Notes: generated from the sequence alone by a model not told the origin. DNA of 64,000 bases from Nereocystis luetkeana (GCA_031213475.1 JARUPZ010000021.1:7261420-7325419); one strand, 5' to 3'; counted from the stretch's first letter, positions 11,920 to 23,081 are shown. A program made the numbers and translations.

Positions 11920-12240
11920 CCTACCGTCGTGGCACGACATTTATTCGTTTTTATTTTTTTTTATTTTCTGTTCGTCCTTGTTGTTCTTTATTGTTTTCTC
12001 TCGTCCGTAGAATACGCATGTCGTGCCTGCCGTATACAGTACGATAGCATCGCAATCCATTGTGCCTTCGGTCTACTGCATGACCCCGTAGTCCCTCTGT
12101 GGCGTACAAGGTGTTGTGGCCACAGAGCTCGTGTCTCTCTTTGTGTTCTTCGCATTGAACCGTTCTCTCGAAGCGTCGAAATCCAACACAACCAGTGTCC
12201 GTGCCTACTAGTAATATATAATACCACAGAGTAGCTCTAG
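11920..12240. mobile_element. LINE 3'-UTR fragments, plus then minus
   Basis: The first part (to about 12130) is the plus-strand LINE UTR core (GCATGTCGTGCCTGCCGTAT, then CTCTGTGGCGTA). The second part (about 12150-12215) matches the complement of the LINE 3' end (GTGTTCTTCGCATTGAACCG, CAACACAACCAGTGTCCGTG). It is a head-on junction of two truncated pieces with no coding content. Confidence 0.5.
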
Positions 12241-12339
12241 GAAGGAAGCTATGTCGCCACAAACCTACCATACGGAGAAACCGCCCAGTTTTGCAGTAAG
12301 CAGTGCTCCCCTTTGCTGTTCGGAGACGTAGATACTTTA

Positions 12340-13620
12340 TTTTTATGGTTTTAGCCAAAATCAGGTATACCTGGCCAGTTTTCGCCCAAAATCAGTTACA
12401 CTCTTTAAACAAGGACAAAACACACGCCAGGAGCCCTGCTCTTGGCCAGGCTGGCACTGTATCTGATTTTGGATCGAAAAGGCCAAGGTATACCTGTTTT
12501 TTTCTACTCTGTCTAGCATTCAACTGATTTTGGCCAGCTATGAACCTATCAGAGAGGCCATACCTACACCGTGTTTTCTCCTTGTATGCGTCTGCCCTCC
12601 CTCGGCTGAATTTCTTCAGTATTAACGTATAAACTCTGTACTCGTACGATGTACGTAAAAAAAGTAAGAACGTAAGTACGTACGTATTTATTTGTACATG
12701 CATACATGCGTACGCTGGATTCACTTTTCTTGTTTGGGATGTGTGACGTGCTTCAGTTATTAAATAGTTGTGGTGATATTGTACTCTGTTGTTTTCGATG
12801 GTCACAGCAGTCGATGTTTCTCCTAGATTTTGCTTTCATTTTTTTTTCTTTTTCTGTTTCGATTTGTCTACCTTGTTTTTGTTTTCTCTTTGATTGTTTC
12901 TTTTCGTTTCACTATTTCATAGATTGCGTATGTCGTGCCTGTCGTATCTAGTATGATGACATGGCTTTGCATTGCCCACTGCAGTGCACACTGCACACGT
13001 GGCAACGTAGTATCTCTGTGGCGTAGCTTTGTGACCACATAACTTGTATCTCTTCTAGGATTGAAGAATCGGCACGGACACTGGTTGTGCTGGATGTCGA
13101 CGGGTAGAAAGAACGGTGTAATGTGAAGAAAACACACACATACAGCACCATGGTATTTGCCTGCACCACCCCGCGTCGACGTGATCTCAGGTTTGGTACG
13201 AGGGACACGATAATTTCGTGCCTAGGAGCCGGTTCCGCGAGGACGGTCTAGAAGATTCAAAGCTGTCAACGGGGGAGGGGGGGGCGGGCGCCAGATACTC
13301 TTTTTACCCCCGCCGGGGCGAAACGAACGAAGCTGACTAACAATGCCCACCCCAAACAAAACAAAACAATGCCGATTTTGGGGGCCATGCTGCACGCTTG
13401 ATGCTTTACGCATTCTTTGTTTGCCGGACTTTTTCATCGACAGAACACCGCTCGAGGCGCGTTTTTACTTGGTTTTTGTGTCCACCTACTTTTGGCACAA
13501 ATGAATCAGGAATACCTGATTTTGGCATTTGCCCCTTTTTATAGTTTTGTTCTGTCTCACTTCTGTGGTTGTATTAATAGTAGTCTGCGACCATTCAATC
13601 AACTACCATCCCTCTAGAAT
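12340..13620. repeat. Composite dispersed repeat B/E with LINE insertion
   Basis: Part B (12340-12815) recurs at 17335-17795 and 35390-35825 with shared segments such as AAAATCAGGTATACCTGGCC, CCAGGAGCCCTG and TACTCTGTCTAGC. Part E (13140-13560) recurs at 19195-19600, partly at 20165-20345 and at 35840-35940. The motif CTGATTTTGGC is reiterated within both parts. At 35.8 kb B joins E almost directly, while here a LINE tail (12815-13137) separates them, flanked by ACAGCA on both sides. There is no coding capacity. Positions 13620-13900 contain nothing that I recognise. Confidence 0.6.
12815..13137 (+). mobile_element. LINE 3'-UTR copy inserted in repeat B/E
   Basis: Very similar to 18865-19190: TTTCACTATTTCATAGATTG, then GTATGTCGTGCCTGTCGTAT, TGGCGTAGCTTTGTGACCAC, GGTTGTGCTGGA, and a 3' end with TAATGTGAAGAAAACACACA. 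ACAGCA occurs at both edges and may be a target-site duplication. Confidence 0.6.
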
Positions 13621-13899
13621 ATGGAATCGCTGTTTCGAGGAGGGTGTCGAGGTTCAAGGTTCGGCTTCAGGACCGCCAAGAAGGAAGATAGAACAGGGGA
13701 GGGGAGGACGACAGACCCAGACCGATGGCGTGGGGATGGAGCTTGGATGCAGCTTAGGATTTAAGAATAGAACGTAATGAGAAGGAAGGAGCAAAAACAG
13801 CAAATAGAGTAGACAAGCCGAAAGTTGGCACGGAAGGGAGGTAGACTTGGTGCATGGGTTTCCTTTTTTAGTTTCCGAGGTTTTCTTCTTTCGTGAAAG

Positions 13900-14170
13900 T
13901 TATGAGTGATCCATGTTGAAGATCATGCTGCACATTGTCGGATGGCAAAATAAATAATAGTATGTAATCATGACGGACACTGAGTGTACTGACAATGTTG
14001 GGTGAAAAGACGATACATAATACACACCCAGAGTAGACACAGCAGTAGCAATAGTACAGCAAGCAGTGCCAAGTTCATCGTACTTAATACGAGACAGGCA
14101 CGACAGGCAAATTCTATGAAATAAACGAAAGCGAAACAATAAGAAATAAATGTTGAAGATCATGCTGCAC
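13900..14170 (-). mobile_element. LINE-derived fragments with a duplicated segment
   Basis: The reverse complement contains a TCGTGCCTGTCTCGTAT-like core near 14105-14085. A segment with GAAGATCATGCTGCACATTG occurs at 13917 and again at 14155, so about 240 nt are imperfectly duplicated. Positions 14170-14430 show no recognisable gene. Confidence 0.4.
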
Positions 14171-14430
14171 ATTGTCGGATGGCAAGGGAAATAAATAATA
14201 AGAAATACCAGTGAGTAGAAAACAAACACCAAAGAAAGTGTGTCGTGCACCCCAGAAGGAGTGTTGTTGGCAAACAAGACCACTCCGGTCGTAAATATAA
14301 TAGTCGCATGGTCTTGGTATTGGGGTATAAACAGTCCCGATAATCCCGACCAGAGTCACAGTCGTACGAAACAAGCAAAAAAAACAATACCCCCACATCT
14401 CAACAGGGTAAAACAATAGATAAATACATA

Positions 14431-14534
14431 TTACGGGGGACCACAGTTAATAGGACCAAATGTTGTTAGTAAAATTGGTTAAATATATACCAGGTACCTG
14501 GATATTTGGTCCTATTTACTATGGTCCTCCGTAA
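14431..14534. mobile_element. MITE, TA-flanked, copy 1
   Basis: 104 nt. The left end TTACGGGGGACCACAGTTAA and the right end (complement TTACGGAGGACCATAGTAAA) form terminal inverted repeats of about 30 nt, continuing through TAGGACCAAAT. TA dinucleotides flank both sides, as in Tc1/mariner-type insertions. The centre holds TACCAGGTACCTGG. It is non-coding. Confidence 0.75.
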
Positions 14535-14536
14535 TA

Positions 14537-14648
14537 TTACGGGGGACCATAGTTAATAGGACCAAATGTTGTTAGTAAAATTGGTTAAATATATACCAGG
14601 TAGGTTTTTATGTATAACATAGGTCCTATTAACTATGGTCCTCCGTAA
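14537..14648. mobile_element. MITE, TA-flanked, copy 2 in tandem
   Basis: 112 nt with the same inverted ends and the same internal TGTTGTTAGTAAAATTGG. It is separated from copy 1 only by TA (14535-14536) and is followed by TA at 14649-14650. The two copies therefore share one target dinucleotide. The interiors differ by a few bases and a short insertion. Confidence 0.75.
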
Positions 14649-15129
14649 TACTATCTACGAGTATACCTGGTATCATTGAAACCTGTATGATGTTCATTTC
14701 GTACCTACCTGTACCAAGAATTTCTAAAACTCCCCTCAAAGCCTGTGACGCAATCAATACCTGGGGCACGGGTACAATGTTCTCATACGTACCTGCCTGT
14801 ACTCCTGTGAGTTCTGGACGCCCGTGCCACAATATCTGGAATTTCAGCGAGTTCTTCTGTAATAATCTTCGTTGTGCTTTCATGCCTGCACACGGAATCC
14901 ACAAACAGAGGCGATGTACCTGGTACAGAACATATCCTCGGAATATTCCGGCGTCACGTCCCCTATGATTCCGCCATGTTGTTTTTTTTCGTAATATTTT
15001 CCTTACCCCATGATAATCAAGTTTGTCATATTTCTCCCCCTTCTCCCTACTACTAATAATATAGTCGTCCCGCCAACTTGATTTTTCTTCGAATATTTTT
15101 CCTTATCATCCTATGTATGGTAATGCTCG

Positions 15130-15490
15130 TCCTTTTTTCTCACTCTCTCTCCTATAATAGCCGTAAGTCAGATCCGTGATGCCAAAGCTGGCTCTCACCC
15201 TTCCCCCCACAACGGTTTTTGCTTCTCCGCGTGTTCATCGCCACAAGACCACAGTACTTCTGCTCTTTTTTTCACTCGTTGACTCACATCGAATTATTGC
15301 GCCTACACATGCGCGCTATACTCTCAGCAATAAATTGATTCCGGTTTTGATTGAGGGTTTTAATCAAGATCAGGTACACCAGAGCCCTATTTGCCTATTA
15401 TTATTGTGAATCAGTTACACACATACATACCACGAGTACAATTCACACGCCAGGAGCCCTGTTTTTGGATGGACTGACACCATAGAACTA
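15130..15490 (-). mobile_element. Divergent SINE body fused to a repeat B fragment
   Basis: 15130-15340 matches the SINE body on the minus strand (GTAAGTCAGATCCGTGATGC, then GACTCACATCGAATT). 15345-15480 resembles part B (ATCAGGTACACCAGAGCCC, ACGCCAGGAGCCCTG). Neither codes. From 15490 to 16680 I recognise no gene; 16640-16665 forms a GC-rich hairpin (GCGGGCGG/CCGCCCGC). Confidence 0.4.
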
Positions 15491-17334
15491 CATACTTAGA
15501 TAGATCGCAACCCCTGAGCGTGCTCGGTTGGTATATGCCTGGCCTCCCAGAGCTCCCACTTCCAAACCGCCTCCTTTCATCACTTGCCGGACCTTTGCAG
15601 CGGTTCTTTGTTTTCTCGGTCCTTCCTTCTTTCTTGCTTCTTTCGTTGTTTTCTCCATTTATTTCTCTTGGCACTCTCGGGCCTTTCTTCCTTTTTTCTT
15701 CTTTCGTTTCGTGTGCGTGCGCTAGTGCGTGTACTCCGAGTACGGCACCGCGGGAGAGCCCGGCACTGTCGCGGGTGTCAGCGGGTGCTGGCGGGTAGAG
15801 GGGGGTTTGCAAAGAGCGCGGTCGCCTCTTTCGTGCCTAGGCGTCGCGTGTGCCTCGAGACACGAGGGATGCATGAACGGGCTTTGTCTGGCTTCAATTT
15901 ATGATTTTTGATAGAGTATGTACGAGTTATAAATGTCGTTCGGGATGGCAAGATAATGTTCAAGCGGTGCTCATTTTTACGACCACGCCGAAGTTGAAAG
16001 AGGGAGGTGTGCAGTTTGAATACCAACGTTATCGAGCTGGCGAACGGCGGCCACGGTGAGCACCGGACTTCACGCGAGGCGGGCGACGGGGCTGATTTTG
16101 GCAGAGAGTGATAACACCCGGACAGAATCGGTGGCGACGTGGTCGCGAGAGGGGCGGGCGGCGTACGAGGCTGAGAGAGAAGCTCTTCTGTGATTTTTTT
16201 TTATCTTCTTCTTTTCGACCGGGTGTAATGTGTTCCAATCAGGCAGAACATTATTGCACGAGAGGGGATGGGGATTTTTTTTCTTTCCCAATTTTCGGTT
16301 TCATTTTTATTGTGTTTGCTGCTGTGCCATGCTGTTCTTTCGCTTTCTTCGTACATACGAGTACAGACATAGAGCATATCAAAAGAAGAAAATAAGTACA
16401 GCAGTAGTACCCTACCTGGGGTATGTACGTACGTAAGACATCCGCGACGCGAAGCGTATCATGTGGCGTCCCAGCTGACGTCGGAGCTGTTTTTTCCTGA
16501 AGCATGGCGGCGGGACTCTTGGCATTTAATCAAGTCGCCGGTTTGCAATTACGATCCTCAAAAAAACTAAATTCAATCGTGGACCTCTGTTCGCTTCGCA
16601 TAATTTAATGTACTTTTTTTTCTTCCTTAGCGAGGGTAGCGGGCGGCGTAGACCGCCCGCGGAGCGAAGCGCCTTGTATTACATACCAGGTACCTGGTAC
16701 CGGTAGCTGGTTTTAGCTCGAATAGGTTTCTGGCCCCCTGGTGTTTTTACCTAATTTTGTTCACTCTTGACTATCATAGCATTTATTTAGCTTGACTCTG
16801 ATTTTGGCAATTTGAACCAATCATAGAAGCCATACGTACACTGTATTTTCTCTGCGTATATATATGCGTCTGCGGTCCATCGCTTGCACACTTCTTTTGT
16901 ATGAAGTCTGTACCATGTACCAGGTAGGTATGCATTTATTGATGCATACGTAATAGGTACGGTCAGTTCTTGTACGTAGTACTTACGTGCGTACGGACTT
17001 ATGCATACATACATGCGTAAGTAAGGTGACGACTAATATTACTATTAATAATAGTGATTTCCCTTCTTTTTTGGGGTGTTTATACGACACAAAGATATCA
17101 GGAGGCGGCATTTTCACCCCTTGACAGACAGCAACTTCGCCTCGATCGATATGCCTCGGCTGACACTAAACTACTTTGTTGTAGCATCAAACACTCGGCC
17201 CTACGCCCTTGACAGCACATGTTTTGCCTTGTTTGACATGTTGTCTCCTGATATTTTTGGTGTTGGATGCCCCTCAATTGTTATGCATATGTTTTGTGTA
17301 CGATGTGTGACGTGTGTACTCTGTAGTTTATTTT

Positions 17335-17795
17335 AGGGTTTTTGCCAAAATCAGGTATACCTGGTTACGTTTCGGCCGCAATTAGTTACATCCTAAAACC
17401 AAGTACAAAACACACCCCAGGAGCCTTGCTATTGGCCAGGCTGACACTAACTGATTTTGGCTCGAAAAGGCCAAGGTATACCTGTTTTTTTCTACTCTGT
17501 CTAGCTTTCAACTGATTTTGGCCAGCTTTGAGCCAATCAGCGAGACCATACGTACACTCTCTTGTTTCTCTCCGTATCCGTCTGCCCTCCCTCGGTTGAA
17601 ATTACTCTTTATTAACGTATAAACTCTGTACTCGTACGTTGTACGTGAAAGTACGTATTTACATAATATGCATGCATCCGTACGCTGGTTTCACTTTATT
17701 TCTTCTTTCTTTGGAGTATGCGACGTACTTCAGATATTAAATAGTTGTGATGTGTCCTGCTGTCCTGCTGTGTGTTGTTTTCTATGTATAGTCAC
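17335..17795. repeat. Repeat B copy
   Basis: Matches 12340-12815 closely, including AAAATCAGGTATACCTGG, GAAAAGGCCAAGGTATACC and TACTCTGTCTAGCTTTCAAC, and ends near GTCACAG, where a LINE copy begins. Upstream, 16770-17060 holds a weaker fragment of the same repeat. 17060-17330 shows nothing that I recognise. Confidence 0.6.
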
Positions 17796-17799
17796 AGAG

Positions 17800-18336
17800 G
17801 TTTTTCCAGCACCATCCTTGAAGCAGCCGAACGGTTCATGGTGAGGTGTCACGAGGCTGAGGCTGAGATGAGTAGGCAGCGCCGCGCATCCGCCGTGGAT
17901 GGTGCCCAAGGGAACGGGGGGGGAGGGGGCAACAGGAGAAGTGGCAGAAAGCCCGACCGAGGGAATGCGGAGAGGGGGGGGAACAGGAGGGGTAGAAGGG
18001 AAACGGCGATGGACGAAAGTAGGAAGGAGATGGCAGACAGGGTAGCAAGGCACCAAGTCGACTAGGAAGTAGAACATGACCATACTACTAGTGCTACCAA
18101 CCGGTGCAGCTGGTTCGAACGTGGTCTTCCCTTGTCTTCTCTTCTTGTTTTTTTGTTTGTTTGTTTGTTTGTTTGTTTGTTTTTTGTTTTTTTTTTCTTG
18201 CGCTGACTCTCCGTGATTTTCATATTATTTTTTCTCTTCCTCTTCCTTTTCTGATTGATAAGCCGTACTCCAGGAGCCGTGTGGCGTGGTTGGAAGACGA
18301 ACCTGCTCTGCTCAGCTCGTATTGTCTGACGCCATG
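17800..18336 (+). pseudogene. LINE ORF C-terminal remnant plus 3' UTR
   Basis: The plus-strand frame encodes ILEAAERFMVRCHEAEAEMS near 17812-17870, continues through a Gly/Arg-rich stretch and ends with ETAMDESRKEMADRVARHQV, D and a stop near 18065. The same C-terminal sequence class ends the reverse transcriptase remnants at 58.3-59.3 kb (minus strand). The 3' UTR follows, with a TTTG microsatellite at 18147-18184, and is cut at about 18336 by a SINE. It is a 5'-truncated, dead copy. Confidence 0.6.
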
Positions 18337-18514
18337 GGTAGGCACAATTCGATGCGAGTCGACGAGGGAAGAAAATGCTGAAATCTTCTCGCGATAAAAA
18401 ATGAAGGCACGTACCGTAGCGGGAAGGGGGGAGAAGAGCCTGCTATGTGACCCCGGATCTGAGTTTCGAGTTGGAAGGAGAGAGAGAAGATGTGCGAAGA
18501 TAATGAATGGGATG

Positions 18515-18552
<38 letters not shown>
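18337..18552 (+). mobile_element. 5'-truncated SINE with 38-nt poly(A) tail
   Basis: The body from GGTAGGCACAATTCGATGCG to AAGATAATGAATGGGATG matches the complement of 5572-5780 and 63300-63500. It ends in 38 consecutive A residues (18515-18552), showing insertion by target-primed reverse transcription and, from the tail length, probable youth. The tRNA head is missing. No clear target duplication is seen. Confidence 0.75.
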
Positions 18553-18555
<3 letters not shown>

Positions 18556-19190
18556 GCCGGGCATAGTTGACGAACGCAGGGCGGAGACGGCAGTCTGGGT
18601 AGCAAGGTACCAGGCGGATTAGCAGGGAGAACCTGGGTATACTACTCGTACCACAAGCTGCTGCCGCCACCTGGAAGGTGCTTTGGGCTTTGGTCTGCCT
18701 TTTATTTCCCCTTTGTTATTTTTCCTTGTTACTTTCTTCTTGGTTCTTTGTCTTACTCTGTTCACAAGCAGTGGTGTTTTTTGTTATTTCTTCTTTTTTC
18801 CAGCTCGTTCTTTTTCAAGTGTTGGCCACCTCGCCTGCGGGGGGGGGGGCACGACAGATTGTTTCTCTTAGATTTTGCTTTCATTTTTCTTCTTTTTCTT
18901 TTTCGATTTGTCTACCTTGTTTTTGTTTTCTCTTTGATTGTTTATTTTCGTTTCACTATTTCATAGATTGCGTATGTCGTGCCTGTCGTATCTAGTATGA
19001 TGACATGGCTTTGCATTGCCCACTGCAGTGGACACTGCACACGTGGCAACGTAGTATCTCTGTGGCGTAGCTTTGTGACCACAGAACTTGTATCTCTTCT
19101 AGGATTGAAGAATCGGCACGGACACTGGTTGTGCTGGACGACGGGTAGAAAGAACGGTTTAATGTGAAGAACACACACACACATGGTAGT
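18556..19190 (+). mobile_element. 5'-truncated LINE copy, best 3' end in the window
   Basis: Begins with GTTGACGAACGCAGGGCGGA, encodes ETAVWVARYQAD and a stop (to about 18620), then carries the CTGCTGCCGCCACCTGG element, the mid-UTR GTTGGCCACCTCGCCTGCGG, the core GTATGTCGTGCCTGTCGTAT and a 3' end TGAAGAACACACACACAC. The tail is an AC microsatellite, not poly(A). The 5' segment is matched on the opposite strand at 58085-58125. Confidence 0.65.
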
Positions 19191-19194
19191 TGTC

Positions 19195-20345
19195 CGCCCT
19201 CTGCACCACCCCGCGTCGAGGTGGTCTCAGGTTTTGTACGGCAAGAAAATTTCGTGCCGAGCAGGCGGTTCCGCAAGGACGGTCCAGAAGATTTAGAGCT
19301 GCCACCGGAGTGGGGCGCCAGAGTCAACACTTTCGTTGGCGCCCCCGCCGTGGCAAAACAACGACACGAAGCCTATTAATTGTGACTCTCGGCAGGTCCA
19401 AGTGAGGCCCGTGGTATTTACACTCTCGAGAAAACTAAACGATTTAAATATTGGAGGCCATGTGGCACGCTTCATTTTTTACCCGGCTTTCATGGACACA
19501 ACACCGCTCGTGGCGTGCGTTTTTCACTTAGTTTTAATACGTACCTGATTTTGGCTCGAACGGATCAGGTATAACTGCTTTTGGCATTTGCCCTCTTTTA
19601 TCTCCTACCAGGTACCCTGGTATACACTAAGGACAATTCTTAAGCAGTCCTATTTGCTAGCAGTTGGAAATGGTGCTATCGGCACGTTCGCACGAATGTT
19701 TGCCCCGACAAATGTGCGAAAACCTGCTGGTTCTCGCCTCAGAATGGGTTGGAGTTTTGTTCAAGACCTATCTAGTCTATAGAAAGAGGTGTTTCCCGCT
19801 TCTCCAAGTAGTGTCCAGTTGCAGGAAATCACCGCCGGTACTTTTCCTATCCAACAAGCACAAATTCGATTGCGATCAGGGATCGGATCGATAAAACGTT
19901 TTTTCCGATCCAATCGGGCATTCATTGTAGTTGTATTTTACCTACAATCGGAAAAGTACCGGCGGTGATTTCCTTCAACTAACTGGGCAACTAACTGGAG
20001 AAGCGAGACACAGCTAGCTCTAGAGAGGTCTTGGAGAAAGATCGATAGCATTCTGAGGAGAGTAACAGCAGCGTCGAACATGTTTCGGGGCAAAAGCTCG
20101 TGGGAACGTGCCGATGGCACCATTTCTAACTGCCTGCGAATCCGACTACTTGAGAATGGGCCTGAAGAAAATAAAACAACTCAGATTTTGGAGGACACAC
20201 GCCATGTGTTTTTATTTCTTTTCACAGACGAAACACCGCTCGTGGAGCGCGGTTTTTGCTTGTGGGTTTGGTGTATGTAACTGATTTAGGTTCAAACGTG
20301 ACCAGGTATATAACTGATTTTGGCACAACAACTCTTTTATTTATG
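19195..20345. repeat. Repeat E copy split by a foldback element
   Basis: 19195-19600 matches 13140-13560 (GCACCACCCCGCGTCGA, GCGGTTCCGCAAGGACGGTC, ACACCGCTCGTGGCG, CTGATTTTGGC). 20165-20345 carries a second fragment of the same part (AACACCGCTCGTGGAGCGC, AACTGATTTTGGCAC). The foldback at 19628-20166 lies between them. On the minus strand, 20410-20350 shows a tRNA-like ACTTCGAATCTCATGTGGGT, another SINE-head remnant. Confidence 0.5.
19628..20166. mobile_element. Foldback element with arms of about 200 nt
   Basis: The left arm (about 19635-19850) contains GGAAATGGTGCTATCGGCAC, TTTGCCCCGA and GGAAATCACCGCCGGTACTT. The complement of the right arm (about 19945-20156) contains the same landmarks in order, with scattered differences. 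The unpaired centre (about 19855-19940) is GATCGGATCGATAAAACG-like and AT-rich. There is no transposase. Confidence 0.65.
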
Positions 20346-20619
20346 TGAGCAAATATACTCAAACGGCCGACCCACATGAGATTCGAAGTCAAGCATCAAT
20401 TATTAGCAGGCAGCATCCAAGGGGAACTATTAATAGCCCACCGGGACGAGGGGCACATTTATTAATGAATAATCCGGCACCCTTCGCCCCTTATTATGGA
20501 CAAAAAGTCAGGTAGCCCCTAAAAAGGAGTAAAATATATACGACACACTACAGGAGTCTTGACGTAGACTAGCCTCACATCGTGCCTGTTTTTGGCGTGA
20601 AACTGGAAAGGTGTGTGTG

Positions 20620-21100
20620 ATGTGTGACTCTGTGTTCTTCACTTGAACCGTTATTTATACCCGCCGACATTCAGCTCGACCAGTGCCGGTGTTGGTTGAT
20701 CATTCCTGGATATATATATAGGTACAAGTGCTGTGGTCCCAAACACTACGCCGCAGATATCACTCTGAACTTAAATATAAGCAGCGTTTGCACCTACTTT
20801 CATACGTTATGTGTCGCTGTATTTCGGGTCAGACTGGTACATTGGTATGCAATGAGAAGAATAGGCACCGGAACACCCGCCTCCTCACATCATGCTGGAT
20901 TCTAAAGGAACGAGATAGACATTCTAAAATATAGAGGAAACAAAAAAAATATATTAAAAATGATACTAGGCAGAGAAAAAAACAACTATTAATAAATAAT
21001 AAAAAACTGACAGTCGTGCTTCCCCACAGGGGATGTGGCAGACACTTGAAAATTGGAAATAACCAGCTGAAGACATACCACCACTTCTTCTGTATAAATA
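20620..21100 (-). mobile_element. LINE 3'-UTR copy, minus strand
   Basis: On the minus strand the order is mid-UTR (TGTCTGCCACATCCCCTGTG near 21045-21026), then the AT-rich stretch, the altered core near 20900-20740, and the 3' end with GAAGAACACAGAGTCACAC near 20640-20622. It is consistent with one truncated copy. It has no coding part. Confidence 0.5.
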
Positions 21101-21179
21101 CGATACACCGGAGATTTCTTCTTTCAGGAATGCTTTGATTGATCAACGTGAAAGCTCATGCTGCACATTGTCGGATGGT

Positions 21180-22060
21180 CAGCCTAATAATAACATATAA
21201 ATACATGTATTTACTCTTTTGCTCTGGACGGTCGGAGTGAGGGCATTTCGGTAGCATTTCGCAATATTGTCAACCATGATTCGACGGAGCTTTGAACTTT
21301 TCCCGAGTAGACGGATTATATTTTTTTTGTTCCGGAATAGCTTCAACATGACTGTCAGTTTTCTGGCCAATTGAACGTTGATCGCAGTTGGTTTGGCGTG
21401 AAGAGACCGGCTATGAGACGGCATACGGCGCGGGTCATTCGATTGTTTGCGTGCGTGGACACATGTGGACAGCATACGACGCGCGTCACGCTGGTGCTGC
21501 CTCTTCGTATAAACGCTGGGCATCCTGCTGGCGTTGCTCCTGCTCGTGCCGCTCGTGCTCGTGCCGCTCCTTCTGGTGCCGCTCCTGCTGGTGCTGCTTT
21601 TGCTTTCGCTGCTTCTGCTGGTACCGGGTTCTCCTCCCGCTAGTGCTGCCCTTTCCTGGTAGACGGCATCGCCTGCTTCTGGTGGTGCTGCTTCTCTACA
21701 GAGTGGACTACACGTTTTCCTGCTGCCGCTATTAATGGTGCTGACGTCAATACACCTACCTACGAAACCTCCCCAAGGCTTCTCTGCCTCGCCCTCTTCT
21801 GGCGGGTCTTGGAAGCCCGTTTCGAACAGAACCCCCCCGTCCAAGTCGGTGCTCAATCTCGCTGTAAAGTGCCACCGCTTCATCCCCTAGCAATGGAGAT
21901 AGAACTTTGAAGGCAAGGTCGATTTTGCGACCTGCGAGCGTGACACCTGCCCCGGCAGCGGGATAATCTTGAAGTGGCCCAAAGACTGTCGCTTCTGCGC
22001 CAGGCCTATCGACGTCTGCACAATGTCCTTCACGCTCGAGACAGGAGGTAGGTGGCGATG
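21180..22060 (-). pseudogene. Unidentified, probably broken, protein-coding island
   Basis: A minus-strand frame at about 22050-21880 reads naturally (GRKIDLAFKVLSPLLGDEAV, then ALYSEIEHRLG). It appears to continue in another frame (DLDGGVLFETGFQDPPEEGE, then KPWGGFVG) to about 21750, implying a frameshift or missed intron. Downstream it is Ser/Arg-rich low complexity. I recognise no family. The CAG/CAA run near 22070-22130 flanks it. Confidence 0.35.
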
Positions 22061-22196
22061 AGTTGTGTTTTGTGCTTCTCTGTTGATGCTGTTGTTGTTG
22101 TTGTTGTTGTTTGCTCCCTACGTCAACCGCGGCGGCTGCTGTTGTTGTTATTTGTCGCCTATGTCTACCGCCGCAACTGATGTTGCTGAGTTTTTT

Positions 22197-22297
22197 CCAC
22201 ACTACAGTGCGCGATGGCACCGCACTCCCATATGTGGGACGAAGTACTCACACTGTAAGTACTGTATCCCCAAAACGGGACTGGGGTCCTAAAAGGG
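22197..22297. mobile_element. PiggyBac-type MITE remnant
   Basis: The right end GTCCTAAAAGGGTCAA resembles the end of the element at 53661-53777. The interior shares CTCCCATATGTGGGAC with 55286-55373. The left end is eroded, so confidence is limited. Confidence 0.35.
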
Positions 22298-22637
22298 TCA
22301 AGAAGTCCCTATTTTAACTCAGTCTCGCGTCTTATTTCCACTCCAATTTCAGCGGAAATGCTTAAATCCAAATTCATATTGGGTGAAGAGGCGCAAAACG
22401 CCATTTGTTTTCCAATTTCCAATTCTTATTTTGCAAAGGCGTTCAATGTGACCTTTGTTTTTCTGGAGCGGTTATCAAGAATATTTCATTTCCCACAGGG
22501 CATCGATCACTCAGAATTCACAGGATGTTCAGTGCAAACGATGCCCTTCAGGACTGCAGACATCAAAGTTCATCTTGGCCACCTTCAACGACTCTGCTGT
22601 AGCACGACATATACATACTGGTAGGGGTTATGGTCAC

Positions 22638-23081
22638 TCAATCGACCTGTTCTACGTTATGCACTTTGGGCGTCAATGCTCTCCCTCTGCTACTGACTGC
22701 CGTTGGCGTTCCGCCTGCCTGTGATTTTCTCGGCTGACTGTTCTGCCCGACCACTCCGACTGCCCCCCCCGTCTGCTCTTTGTCGTTACGCTCTAGTAAA
22801 ACCCACGCTCCCACCGCCGCGCTAGTTTCCGTGCTCAATGCACATAACGGTAGCTTCATGCTCCGCACGCTTTGGTCTTCTTTAAGATGCACACGGTAGC
22901 CGCACACGTCTTTCGCGCGCTCCTGACTCTTGCGTGCGTTCAGACCACCAAACCACCCCATGCTTAGTCTCACTAACACACCACGTTTCACTAAAGAGTT
23001 GTCTAGAGCAGGTGGTCTCGACTCTTGAAGACGAAACCCATCCGTAATAACCATCCTGATGGCCTCATCCTCCGGTGACAT
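22638..23081 (-). pseudogene. SH3/Tudor-like domain fragment, probably repeat-derived
   Basis: A 147-codon minus-strand frame that begins acidic (MSPEDEAIRMVITDGF) and then has a compact domain: LVKRGVLVRLSMGWFGGL, GYRVHLKEDQSVRSMKLPL, then GAWVLLE. The spacing of GW(F)GG, a YRVH strand and a closing GAWVLLE is what I recall from SH3/Tudor-like modules in repetitive algal and oomycete proteins; this is recollection, not a search. After residue 110 it turns Gly/Ser/Thr-rich. A stop lies seven codons upstream of the Met and the low-complexity tail is unlikely to be the true end, so this is probably one exon or a decayed piece. Confidence 0.45.

Noticed and set aside
18025..18125. Possible pol III A- and B-boxes in the LINE 3' end (TAGCAAGGCACC and GGTTCGAACG), which would make it a SINE.
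   Set aside because: The same segment is the in-frame C-terminus of a reverse transcriptase-bearing ORF, and the box matches are poor in other copies.
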